Source: Firmicutes bacterium UBA1426
GTDB lineage: Bacteria > Bacillota > Clostridia > Peptostreptococcales > Anaerovoracaceae
Assembly (NCBI GenBank): GCA_002329675.1
Contig: DCUA01000012.1
Coordinates: 15,455-22,270 of the forward strand
Direction: 5' to 3'
DNA length: 6,816 nt
Every line of letters starts with the position of its first letter. Position 1 is the stretch's first letter. The position numbers and the translations under genes were made by a program. This document shows positions 1 through 6,816 of this stretch, piece after piece. The notes beneath the pieces are model-generated. The model worked only from the letters and a program-made list of their open reading frames with translations. It had not been told where the DNA came from and did no database searches.

Positions 1-3000
1 GGAAGGCGTAGAAGTCGGCCAGGAAACCGGCGTGCCATGTTCCCACATACTGCCGGTGCCGCTGGAGACGAAGCCGCCATCATCTTCCTCAAAGTCCGTC
101 TCAAACACGATGGCAGGGGGGGGTACGACATTGACATCCACAGTGCCGGGTACGGTTTCGTAGAGCCAGTCGTCGTCCGGCGTAAAGGTGATGCTTGCGG
201 GGTAGATCCCGAGGCTGTCGGGCTCATAGGCCGGCGTGTCAAAGCTGAAGGAGCCTTCAATGGGAGACCCATGCCACTGCACAACACCGTCCGTAAGTAT
301 GGAGCTGCTCAAGGAATCGCCCAGAGTGATTGCGCTGGCCGAAGGAATCACAGTGATTTCAGGCGTTGCCTTGGCCACCGTAACATCGATTTCACCGGCA
401 AAGGAGTACAGATCTTCGCTATCCGGTACGAACACGACCATGACGGTCGCGTATTCGGGCGAAGGTTCGTCGCTTCCGTCGTAAAAGCTGAATTCGCCGT
501 CCACTGCTTCGCCGTTGATGGTTACCAGCCCTCCGCTTAAAATAGATTCGTTAAGCGGCTCGCCATAAGTGATTGTCGAAGCCGTAGGCATGGTAACTTC
601 AAGTGTTATGGGATTGAAGCCTTCTTCGTCCCACTGCCAACGCAGGAAGGGAAGACCTTCGTTGTCATAGAGATTCATGGCCCAGATTTCCTCGAAATCC
701 CAACAAGTGGAATCCAGCTGGCGATAGCCCACTTCTTCGGAATAGTCGTAGGTTAAAGGATTGCGCATTTCTTCCAGAGACGCCCGATAAACGCCTTCTT
801 CCCTTCTGCTGATTTCAACGCTTTCCTCTTCGGATGCAGTTCTATACATGCTTGCTTTGAAATAATTTCCCTCAATGACGGAGACGCTCTCCTCATCATC
901 GAGGTAACCGTAGATTTCATTGCTATAAGTCCCGGAAATCTCTCCCAGTGATAAGGCATCGTAATAATAGTAATTGGTAATTTCCCCAGCATTATAGTTG
1001 TGAACGATCTCCGCATCTCTTGCATAGCCTACGATGCCGGATACATGTTCAAACCCGCTGATATCTCCTGTATTGTAGGAGTATTCGATGGTTCCGCTGG
1101 TAGATCCGGCAATACCCCCCACTGCCCAGATGTATTCCCAATCAACATAGGTAGGATACCACCAGGTTCCTACTGTACCCGTGTTATAGCATTCCGAGAT
1201 GACCCCGCTGCTGCCGCCTGCGATGCCGCCGAACTTCATGGGCAGATAGACGATGGCCGCTTCAGGCAGGCTGTAATCCTCGAAAATAACACTTCCTGTG
1301 TTATAGCATTCCAGGATGTAGGTGGCTGTATCATCATAACCGTAGACCCCGTACTCGTTTGTGGTACCGTTGCCGCCGACAATGCCGCCCACCAATGCAT
1401 ACCCGTAGACATTTCCGGAGTTGCTGCTGCCGGAAATGGTGGCTTCATAGACTGAAGATGTGTTTACAGAAGCAGAAACCATAGCAGAAATTTCGGGCCC
1501 CTCGATGAAGTTGCTCCCGGCGATACCTCCCACATATTGTCTCCCTGTAACTGTCACGTCATTGCTGCAGTTTTCAATGGTGCCGGAATCATTTCGACCC
1601 ACGAGTCCGCCTACCCTATATTCTCCACTGATAGACGGCCCCCAGCTGGAGGGATCCACCCCTACGGGTGCAATGGTCCTCACCACATGCACATTGCTGA
1701 CTTCTGTTTCTCTGATGTAGCCCGCAAGCGCACCCACATAATCCGTTCCTTCGATCTTTGGATCAAAAAGCCGGAGATCCTTGATCTCTGCCTGGTAAGT
1801 GACTCCGAAAAGGCCCGCTTCGTTGCCGGATGGGTAGGTGTCTGAAGCGGAACAAACTTCGTATGTCTTGTCTACTATCAGGTCCTTGATGATCTTGTCG
1901 TCACCGTCAAAGCTACCAGTGAAAAATGGCAGTTCCGGGCCATCTGTGAGGATGGTGAAATCCCAGTCCGCATCAGCCGGAGCAAGGTCGTAAGATTCTC
2001 CCACCGGCTCCCATCCATATTCCAGGACAACATCCTCGTATCCTTCAGTTTCATAAACCGGCTCCTCCCCACCCACATCGAGAGCTCCGGCCAGAGAATC
2101 ATACAAGGGTTCTGTCCCGCCCAGATCAGCTGTCAGCAAATATGCCTTATCCAGAAGGTAGCGCATATTGTTCAGGTGGTACCAGTTAGCGATTTGATAG
2201 GGGGTGGCTGCAGCGCCGGTACCGCCCGCAAAGCCGATGAGGGTTTCCGAAGAACTCCGGGAGCCGCCGTAGCCGCTGCTTCCTGTAACCGTGACAACAA
2301 GATATTGCCCGATGTCTTCCATGGCAATGGTGTATTCCTCGCTTGTAGCTCCTTCAATTTCTTCGATAGTCCCGCCAACCGCAATCCTCTTCCATTGGTA
2401 TGTGCCGGCTGCTGCCGCGGGAGTGACGACGGCTGTCAGGGTGGATCCGATATGATCCGTGTTTCCGTCAACAACTACCGAATACGACGGGCTCCGCGGG
2501 CCGGAATCAGGTGGTGTGGCGGGAACATGTACGACTATGGTTCCGGTTTGTTCGGTGGTAGTCGTACTGTTGGTCAGGACAGACTGGACTGCCTGTGCCA
2601 CCTGCTGGGGCGTCACCGGGTTACCGCTTTGGATCTGCTCGGCGATCGCTGCCGCAATCTCCTGCGCCTGCTGTGAAGTGACCGTTCCCTGGACTACCAC
2701 GATGTCTTCGAAAGTTTCGCCGTCAGGAAGGGCTTCATTGCCATCCTGGTCAACGAGCAGGTTGTTGTTGAACAGGATCGATGTATAAATGGTGGTGCCG
2801 TCGGTAGCCATGACACGTACCTGCGTGCCTTCCTTAGTCACCACCAGACGGATGATAAGAGAATTTTCCATCTCCACGGTATGCGAACCGCCGCCGTTGA
2901 CATAGACGACGGACAGAGCCGACAGATTCTCCAGCGTCGCATCGCCTTCCCCTACTGACTTGTCTATGATGATATCGCCCACATAGATCTTATCACGCAG

Positions 3001-3714
3001 AATATCACCGGAGACCCTTACATAAGTGTCCTCACGGATGATGGTCTCACCGTTCAGGATATTGGTGATGATAACCGCAGCCTCTGCCCGTGTCAAGGTT
3101 CCCGTCGGCGCGATCAGTCCGCTGGAATGTCCTTTCATATAGCCTTTATTGATGGCTACTGCCAGCCCCTCTTCTGCCCAGGATGCTATTCTACTTTGAT
3201 CCGGGAAGGTTGCAAGGACATCCTTTCCTGTCATACCGGCTTTGGGCAGGAACCGGGATACCATTACCGCAGCTTCCTGCCTGGTTATATTTGCAGCCGG
3301 AGAAAAAGTGGTTTTACTGGTACCCACAACATATCGCACGTAGCTTGCCTTGGCCACCTCATCGTGGTACCATGCATTTTTATCTACGTCAGTAAAGAGC
3401 AGGTTGACCTTATTGCTGTCCCGAAGCTGCAGGGCGTTGTTTACCATAGTGACAAACTCCGCTCTGGTCACAGCCTTATCCGGCCGGAAGCTCCCGTCCG
3501 GATAACCTTTGACAAAGCCGGCCGATATAGCGTTTTTGATTGCCTTTTCGCCCCAGTGGCCGGAAATGTCAGTCAAGGCAACTGCCGACGGAGCGGATCC
3601 TGTGTCCCCGGTGTCTGCAAATACGGCCGGACCGGTGAAACAGCCGGCAAAAACCAGTAAGAACGAGATAAATAATACGATTGCCGATCGTTGATTTCCC
3701 TTTAAGCGTATCAT
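1..3714 (-). CDS. Large SLH-domain surface protein with GLUG and MBG-type repeats (3' end outside window)
   Basis: The frame is open from ATG at 3714 to the left edge, giving 1238 residues without a stop. The start is fixed by a GGAGG ribosome binding site 8 bases upstream. Residues 1-33 form a signal peptide: a basic N-terminus, a hydrophobic core, and a likely signal peptidase I site after AVFA. Three SLH repeats follow at about 47-97, 104-157 and 168-221, with the motifs VTRAE, ITRQE and LTRAE; in this family these motifs bind pyruvylated wall polymer. Residues 223-340 are beta-rich and unassigned, and 345-383 are Gln/Ala-rich and probably helical. An Ig-like domain (about 400-490, core YQWKR) comes next, then a GLUG region (about 497-1035), two MBG-type repeats (1036-1197), and the start of a jelly-roll-like domain from about 1202. 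I infer a wall-anchored adhesin or matrix protein; ligand and substrate cannot be read from the sequence. The gene appears intact within the window. Confidence 0.92.
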   Translation of the reverse strand, partial: MIRLKGNQRSAIVLFISFLLVFAGCFTGPAVFADTGDTGSAPSAVALTDISGHWGEKAIKNAISAGFVKGYPDGSFRPDKAVTRAEFVTMVNNALQLRDSNKVNLLFTDVDKNAWYHDEVAKASYVRYVVGTSKTTFSPAANITRQEAAVMVSRFLPKAGMTGKDVLATFPDQSRIASWAEEGLAVAINKGYMKGHSSGLIAPTGTLTRAEAAVIITNILNGETIIREDTYVRVSGDILRDKIYVGDIIIDKSVGEGDATLENLSALSVVYVNGGGSHTVEMENSLIIRLVVTKEGTQVRVMATDGTTIYTSILFNNNLLVDQDGNEALPDGETFEDIVVVQGTVTSQQAQEIAAAIAEQIQSGNPVTPQQVAQAVQSVLTNSTTTTEQTGTIVVHVPATPPDSGPRSPSYSVVVDGNTDHIGSTLTAVVTPAAAAGTYQWKRIAVGGTIEEIEGATSEEYTIAMEDIGQYLVVTVTGSSGYGGSRSSSETLIGFAGGTGAAATPYQIANWYHLNNMRYLLDKAYLLTADLGGTEPLYDSLAGALDVGGEEPVYETEGYEDVVLEYGWEPVGESYDLAPADADWDFTILTDGPELPFFTGSFDGDDKIIKDLIVDKTYEVCSASDTYPSGNEAGLFGVTYQAEIKDLRLFDPKIEGTDYVGALAGYIRETEVSNVHVVRTIAPVGVDPSSWGPSISGEYRVGGLVGRNDSGTIENCSNDVTVTGRQYVGGIAGSNFIEGPEISAMVSASVNTSSVYEATISGSSNSGNVYGYALVGGIVGGNGTTNEYGVYGYDDTATYILECYNTGSVIFEDYSLPEAAIVYLPMKFGGIAGGSSGVISECYNTGTVGTWWYPTYVDWEYIWAVGGIAGSTSGTIEYSYNTGDISGFEHVSGIVGYARDAEIVHNYNAGEITNYYYYDALSLGEISGTYSNEIYGYLDDEESVSVIEGNYFKASMYRTASEEESVEISRREEGVYRASLEEMRNPLTYDYSEEVGYRQLDSTCWDFEEIWAMNLYDNEGLPFLRWQWDEEGFNPITLEVTMPTASTITYGEPLNESILSGGLVTINGEAVDGEFSFYDGSDEPSPEYATVMVVFVPDSEDLYSFAGEIDVTVAKATPEITVIPSASAITLGDSLSSSILTDGVVQWHGSPIEGSFSFDTPAYEPDSLGIYPASITFTPDDDWLYETVPGTVDVNVVPPPAIVFETDFEEDDGGFVSSGTGSMWEHGTPVSWPTSTPS
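128..609 (-). repeat. Two tandem MBG-type repeats in the SLH surface protein
   Basis: Residues 1036-1117 and 1118-1197 share one plan. Each begins with a strand ending TPxA or PSA, followed by SxITxGxxLxxSIL, then GGLVTINGEAVDG in the first and DGVVQWHGSPIEG in the second, then FSFxxxxxxP and a closing VxFxPDxxxxY strand and VDV-type end. This matches the MBG/YDG beta-sandwich repeats common in large bacterial surface proteins, where they act as spacers. The assignment comes from motif spacing that I recognise, not from a profile search. Confidence 0.68.
984..1743 (-). repeat. Array of GLUG motifs in the SLH surface protein
   Basis: Seven related segments follow one another in the protein: DYVGALAG (residue 658 on), YRVGGLVGRN (about 700), QYVGGIAGSN (about 727), ALVGGIVGGN (about 775), KFGGIAGGSS (about 827), WAVGGIAGSTS (about 866) and HVSGIVGYA (about 890). 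Several are followed by a GTIENCSN- or ECYNTG-like strand. This is the pattern of GLUG repeats, found in bacterial surface and adhesin-like proteins, where they form beta-structured stalks. The region is introduced by a TPYQIANWYHLNN segment at about residue 505, the usual lead-in of such arrays. It closes with WDFEEIWAMN and LPFLRW. Confidence 0.8.
1181..1312 (-). repeat. 15-bp direct repeat within the GLUG array
   Basis: The plus-strand word GTGTTATAGCATTCC occurs identically at 1181-1195 and 1298-1312. Both copies encode the ECYNT step of neighbouring GLUG repeats. The offset is 117 bases, exactly 39 codons, so recombination between the copies would remove or add one repeat unit in frame. 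Confidence 0.85.
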
Positions 3715-3781
3715 GTGTTCTACCTCCATACATTCTGCCTATAGATAACTATGTTCTGAAATGAAAATTAACGGAATGGAA
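3715..3781 (-). other. AT-rich intergenic leader between the two surface protein genes
   Basis: These 67 bases separate the carboxypeptidase stop from the SLH gene start. They hold the 5' leader of the SLH gene and its ribosome binding site. I see no GC-rich hairpin with a T-run, so no intrinsic terminator for the upstream gene is evident and read-through into the SLH gene is possible. No riboswitch-like structure is recognisable. Confidence 0.6.
3721..3727 (-). promoter_or_regulatory. Ribosome binding site of the SLH surface protein
   Basis: The minus strand reads GGAGGTA here. The GGAGG core ends 8 bases before the ATG at 3714, which is near-ideal spacing for a Gram-positive gene and fixes that start codon. 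Confidence 0.9.
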
Positions 3782-5785
3782 TTAAAAGGGAATATTTATG
3801 TGGTTATTATACCATGTATACAGCAAGATGCAAAGATTTGTCCGAATAGTTCGAATTATTTTATCGCTGGCAAAATGAAGACCTTTTGCAACAGCCCAGG
3901 ACATGGCATCAACTGCCCATCCCGATACAGAGGCCGAATCCCCGAACCCGGAGAGATCTGCCCTTGCTGAAACATCGTAGCCTTTGAACATGGCATAATT
4001 CATCAGGATCGCGGCCATCTCCTCCCGGGTGATGGAATTGCCCGGTCCAAACTTACCGCTTCCAAAGCCTGCAACGATCTTGTTGTCTTGTGCCCAGACC
4101 ACAGCATTGGTATAGTACTGTCCTGCGGGCACATCGCTGAACGGGTTGGCTGCTGTCGCAGCAGGAGAGCCTTCCATCCTGTGCAGAATTGCTACGACCA
4201 TGGCTCTGGTGGTAGTTGCATGGGGGCTGAACAGCATGGGATCCACACTGGTCCCCTGCATCAAACCATTTGCATACGCATACTGTACCGCGCTGCTGAA
4301 CCAGTCCCCTGCCGCCACATCATGGAACGGATTCAGGACAGGTTCGGTTACCGGAGGAGTCACCGGCTGGGAAGTTTTGTCTGAACTTCCGCTCGTAGAT
4401 CTGGGCTTTTCAGGCAGCTTCGGTGTAGTCTGTGTATCAGAAACGGCAGCGCTCTCATAATGACTATCCGTCTCTGCATACTTTACATAGCCTGTATAGC
4501 CGGTTTCAGGCAGGCAGTCGATTTTGGTATTTATCGCGGAATAATTTATCCCGTCAAAGCTGTAAAGGCCGTTTTCCACAGCAGGTATCGTTGCCGTATA
4601 TGTACTTTTGTCACTGTTCAGCCTGAATGTCAGAGTGAATCCGTCGGGGGCCTTCTGCTCCTTATGGGGAATGATATTCCCATCTATGAAGGTGAATTTT
4701 TCGATATCCCGGTTTCCTGCATAATCGGTGACAACGATCATGTATCTGTTCACTCCGGAGGCGGTTAATGTAAATTTCCCGTCCACTACTCCTTTAGCTA
4801 AAAAGTCATATTCATTGTCAGCGGCATCATGCTTATAAAGCTCATAATCCGCGATACCGCTGTCAGGATCTGAAGCTGTAACCTCAAGATAGGGGAAGCT
4901 ATATCCCACATGATCGATCACAGGATCCGCCTGGTCGTCAAGGATCCCCGCTGCTCCTGCAAATATGGCAGTGGCCAGTATCGGATAGTACTTCTGATAG
5001 TGGGGCCTGTAGAACATGTTGGAACCGAAGGCCACCGACTGCACCGGTTTCCCTTCTATTCCGCCCCCCTTCAGGATAGTACTGAACATAGTCGTCCGAT
5101 TCTGGAAGACGTCCTTGGCGCCGCCCGTATTCTGATAGCCTCCGATAAATGCGTTCTCATCTTTTGTCTTGAACAGGATCTTTGAACCCTCGGGGATATT
5201 TCCGGTGAAATAATTCCCCCGTGCGTAAATGGTGTCGGTATCTTCATAGTTTGCTGTGAAGATACTGTCATCAACATTGTACTCACCGTAAAGCGCCACA
5301 TCACTAAAAGTGCCCGTGGTCGGAGCGCCGGTCCCCGTTCCGAAGTTCGCATTTGTCAAAGTGGATGCGCTTTGTATCATCACAAGGGCAAGCTTATCAT
5401 TTTTTATAGCATTGAGAAGATTCCCACTGGCACTTGCATTGTACAGGAGGGCGACATTGGCTCCTTCCCGGACAGTAGATGCGGAATTGCCGTTATAGTC
5501 CGAACCGTCGGCGTTCTTCATGGACCCGAACCCCAAATAGTCATCCAGTGCCCAATAAATAGCCCCTCCGGATGTCGCGGCGTTTCTGGTGCTGTTCATA
5601 CTGATGACCGGTTCCACGAGCTTGACCGCTTCATCGGGCAGATAGCTTATGTATTTGCCTTCAAGGTGGCAGCCCTTAAGGCCAAGGTCCGGATTGTCCA
5701 CCAGATCGTAGATCTTATCCAGGTACTCGGCCTCGATGATATAATCGGACATGGTCCCTATGCCGTCAACACTTTCCCGGAGCAT
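3782..5785 (-). CDS. C-terminal fragment of the M14 carboxypeptidase: GATase-like, Ig-like and SLH domains
   Basis: This frame is the continuation of the upstream M14 fragment. It is open back to 5986, and residues before the Met at 5785 (DLFDGKTVPVTSVDKK and on) join smoothly to MTTEEVT. The Met at 5785 lies within VWMLRES, has no convincing ribosome binding site, and is probably not a real start. Numbering from that Met, residues 1-285 form an alpha/beta domain. Its closing stretch (VAFGSNMFYRPHYQKYY) resembles the end of the GATase1-like module that follows some M14 peptidases; this is recognition, not a search result. Ig-like segments follow at about 285-365 and 373-455, then a Thr/Pro/Ser linker, then SLH repeats at about 483-536 and 546-605 (motifs TTRAM and ITREE). 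The third SLH (about 609-636) ends after WAVAKGL, and the last 31 residues have no SLH character. Wall anchoring by two and a half SLH units may be weak. Confidence 0.82.
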   Translation of the reverse strand: MLRESVDGIGTMSDYIIEAEYLDKIYDLVDNPDLGLKGCHLEGKYISYLPDEAVKLVEPVISMNSTRNAATSGGAIYWALDDYLGFGSMKNADGSDYNGNSASTVREGANVALLYNASASGNLLNAIKNDKLALVMIQSASTLTNANFGTGTGAPTTGTFSDVALYGEYNVDDSIFTANYEDTDTIYARGNYFTGNIPEGSKILFKTKDENAFIGGYQNTGGAKDVFQNRTTMFSTILKGGGIEGKPVQSVAFGSNMFYRPHYQKYYPILATAIFAGAAGILDDQADPVIDHVGYSFPYLEVTASDPDSGIADYELYKHDAADNEYDFLAKGVVDGKFTLTASGVNRYMIVVTDYAGNRDIEKFTFIDGNIIPHKEQKAPDGFTLTFRLNSDKSTYTATIPAVENGLYSFDGINYSAINTKIDCLPETGYTGYVKYAETDSHYESAAVSDTQTTPKLPEKPRSTSGSSDKTSQPVTPPVTEPVLNPFHDVAAGDWFSSAVQYAYANGLMQGTSVDPMLFSPHATTTRAMVVAILHRMEGSPAATAANPFSDVPAGQYYTNAVVWAQDNKIVAGFGSGKFGPGNSITREEMAAILMNYAMFKGYDVSARADLSGFGDSASVSGWAVDAMSWAVAKGLHFASDKIIRTIRTNLCILLYTWYNNHINIPF
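3806..3833 (-). promoter_or_regulatory. Sigma-A-type promoter with extended -10 for the SLH surface protein
   Basis: Read on the minus strand, TATAAT at 3811-3806 is a perfect -10 box preceded by TGG, which makes the extended TGnTATAAT form. TTGCAT at 3833-3828 is a fair -35 with a 16-base spacer; TTTGCA, one base earlier, gives 17. Transcription would start near 3799, leaving a leader of about 85 bases before the ATG at 3714. The promoter lies inside the last codons of the upstream carboxypeptidase frame, whose stop is at 3784-3782. The large SLH gene therefore probably has its own transcript rather than depending on read-through. Confidence 0.7.
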
Positions 5786-5927
5786 CCATACATCTTCTGT
5801 TTCGTCAATTAAGGAAGGACCGCTTGACCTGCCGGAAAGCAGCAGGTTGACAAACCTTACGGCATCTGTACTGTTGCTCTTGAAGACCGCGTAGTCGGCC
5901 GGAGTCCCTGTGATATTGGCTTTCTTG

Positions 5928-6816
5928 TCAACAGAGGTGACAGGTACTGTTTTGCCGTCGAACAGGTCCGGTGACCTCTTCCGTAGTCATGCTGACCTTT
6001 GCCCCGTACCGCATGGTGAATTCAAGGGTCCTGTAGGCCTCCGCCACATTAAACTGGTTCTCCGGCGTACCGGGGATCACCAGATAGTCCGGGAAGAAGG
6101 GAAGCTTTCCGCCCTGGCCGTCATCCTTTCTGGCCCTGCCTACGTATTTCCCGACGCCGTTTACTACATCAATGAAATACTTATCTGCGGCTTCTGCGTC
6201 AATATTATTAACTCCCCGCAGTTTGAACTGAAGCTTGTTCATAATGGTGCTCTTGCGCAAGCTGGCGTATTTGTTGTCCACCTCATGGCTGTCTTTTCCG
6301 TCAATGCTTCCGTTTAAAGGATTCCCCTCATAATACGCGGTTTCTCCGTGCAGCAGCGCGTTCAGCATCCCGTAATTGATGGCATTTCCTGCTTCGAAAC
6401 CATCCGTGTTGGAGTGAGGTAATTCGATGGTCCACCCCATGCATCCGAAGAGCATGGCAAACATGGGTCCGTAGACATTGCCTCCGTCATCCCAGCCTGT
6501 CGACATGGAATCCCAGGGCAGGTGGAAACGGTTGTAACCGGTGCTTCCGGTCAGCGCTTTGCCCCCGTAATAAGCCAGCTGTATCATATTGTTCAGCGTC
6601 AGATCAGGCTCATAGTCCTGGCTGTGAGGTGCTGTACAGGGCTCGATGAGCATCTGGGAAACATACCCGTGCCATTCCAGCATGACGAGGGGATCCCATT
6701 TGGCAATATCTTCAGTCAGCGCTATAGCCTCCGGCTGGGTTGCATAGACGGTGTCGCGATTCAGGTCAAGGCCGTACCTGTTGGTCCTCCGCATGGCTGC
6801 CTTCCCGTCAGGATTG
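5928..6816 (-). CDS. M14 zinc carboxypeptidase, N-terminal fragment (5' end outside window, frameshifted at its 3' end)
   Basis: The frame is open to the right edge, so the first ATG at 6794 is internal; the residues before it (NPDGKAA) belong to the M14 signature. Visible family motifs are NPDG, then RYGLDLNRD, whose Asn-Arg pair corresponds to the residues that bind the substrate carboxylate. LEWHGYVSQ supplies the third zinc ligand (His), and GWTIELPHS carries the catalytic Glu. The HxxE motif holding the first two zinc ligands would lie beyond the right edge. The reaction expected for the family is removal of C-terminal residues from peptides; whether the substrate here is protein or peptidoglycan is unknown. 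After MTTEEVT the frame runs into about 13 unrelated residues and stops at 5928, while the natural continuation sits in another frame (next entry). The two pieces are almost certainly one ancestral gene. The family assignment is firm; activity is doubtful unless the frameshift is a sequencing error. Confidence 0.87.
   Translation of the reverse strand, partial: NPDGKAAMRRTNRYGLDLNRDTVYATQPEAIALTEDIAKWDPLVMLEWHGYVSQMLIEPCTAPHSQDYEPDLTLNNMIQLAYYGGKALTGSTGYNRFHLPWDSMSTGWDDGGNVYGPMFAMLFGCMGWTIELPHSNTDGFEAGNAINYGMLNALLHGETAYYEGNPLNGSIDGKDSHEVDNKYASLRKSTIMNKLQFKLRGVNNIDAEAADKYFIDVVNGVGKYVGRARKDDGQGGKLPFFPDYLVIPGTPENQFNVAEAYRTLEFTMRYGAKVSMTTEEVTGPVRRQNSTCHLC
5931..5986 (-). other. Frameshift joining the two M14 gene fragments
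   Basis: Both frames are open only in this 56-base overlap: the upstream frame stops at 5930-5928, and the downstream frame is closed by TGA at 5989-5987. Removing one G of the GG at 5969-5968 gives MTTEEVT followed directly by DLFDGK, a natural join that restores a single frame of about 1010 visible residues. The lesion is therefore a one-base insertion (or two-base loss) on the coding strand. There is no long homopolymer, and I see no slippery heptamer at the site, so programmed frameshifting is unlikely. A real mutation or a sequencing error fits better. Confidence 0.85.

Noticed and set aside
1286..1304. Perfect 7-bp inverted repeat (ATAACAC/GTGTTAT) followed on the minus strand by a short T-run, resembling a terminator
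   Set aside because: The stem is AT-rich, the T-run is only four bases, and it sits in the middle of an intact GLUG-coding region, one arm being part of the ECYNTG codons.
753..2384. Short minus-strand frames at 753-1025, 1236-1448, 1878-2102 and 2172-2384
   Set aside because: They are out of frame with the long SLH protein, which is open through all of them with clear GLUG and Ig-like motifs.
3630..3714. Possible lipoprotein lipobox (VFAGC) in the SLH protein signal peptide
   Set aside because: Phe at position -3 is a poor lipobox residue, while a good signal peptidase I site (AVFA before DTGD) follows. SLH proteins are normally held by wall polymer rather than lipid.
3740..3760. Weak inverted repeat ATAG/CTAT in the intergenic leader
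   Set aside because: A four-base AT-rich stem is too short to support a terminator or operator call.
5785..5810. Independent translation start at the ATG at 5785
   Set aside because: There is no good ribosome binding site, the frame is open and homologous-looking upstream, and the residues before it continue the M14 protein.
37..5812. Many plus-strand open frames of about 60-180 codons, for example 37-540, 2176-2676, 3127-3660 and 5372-5812
   Set aside because: They lie antisense to well-supported minus-strand domains, carry no recognisable protein motifs, and fit as mirror frames of coding DNA.

Overview
The window carries two large cell-surface protein genes, both on the minus strand and both running off an edge. 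Nothing on the plus strand looks like a real gene. The S-layer homology (SLH) domains, GLUG and MBG-type repeats, the strong GGAGG ribosome binding site and the moderate GC content suggest a Gram-positive anaerobe of the Clostridia (Bacillota). The sequence does not let me name a genus.

Right part (6816 down to 3782): an exported zinc carboxypeptidase of the M14 family whose N-terminus lies beyond the right edge. Visible in order are the second half of the catalytic domain, an alpha/beta domain resembling the class I GATase-like module that follows some M14 domains, Ig-like modules, a Thr/Pro/Ser linker and C-terminal SLH repeats. The gene is damaged twice. A one-base frameshift near 5969 splits it into two reading frames. 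The third SLH repeat stops abruptly near 3878 and is replaced by about 31 unrelated residues encoded by AT-rich DNA.

Middle (about 3860 to 3715): the AT-rich promoter and leader region of the second gene. A near-consensus extended -10 promoter lies inside the last codons of the carboxypeptidase frame. A 67-base non-coding stretch follows, ending in a strong ribosome binding site.

Left part (3714 down to 1): a very large exported SLH protein with at least 1238 residues visible and no stop. It has a signal peptide, three N-terminal SLH repeats, an uncharacterised beta-rich region, an Ig-like domain, an array of GLUG motifs, two MBG-type repeats, and the start of a jelly-roll-like domain at the left edge.

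Both proteins would sit on the outer cell wall, held by SLH domains binding secondary wall polymer: one an enzyme anchored by its C-terminus, the other an adhesin-like stalk anchored by its N-terminus. I see no mobile element, RNA gene, CRISPR array or defence system. The points of most interest are the double lesion in the carboxypeptidase gene and the promoter lying within its truncated end, not a new type of system.
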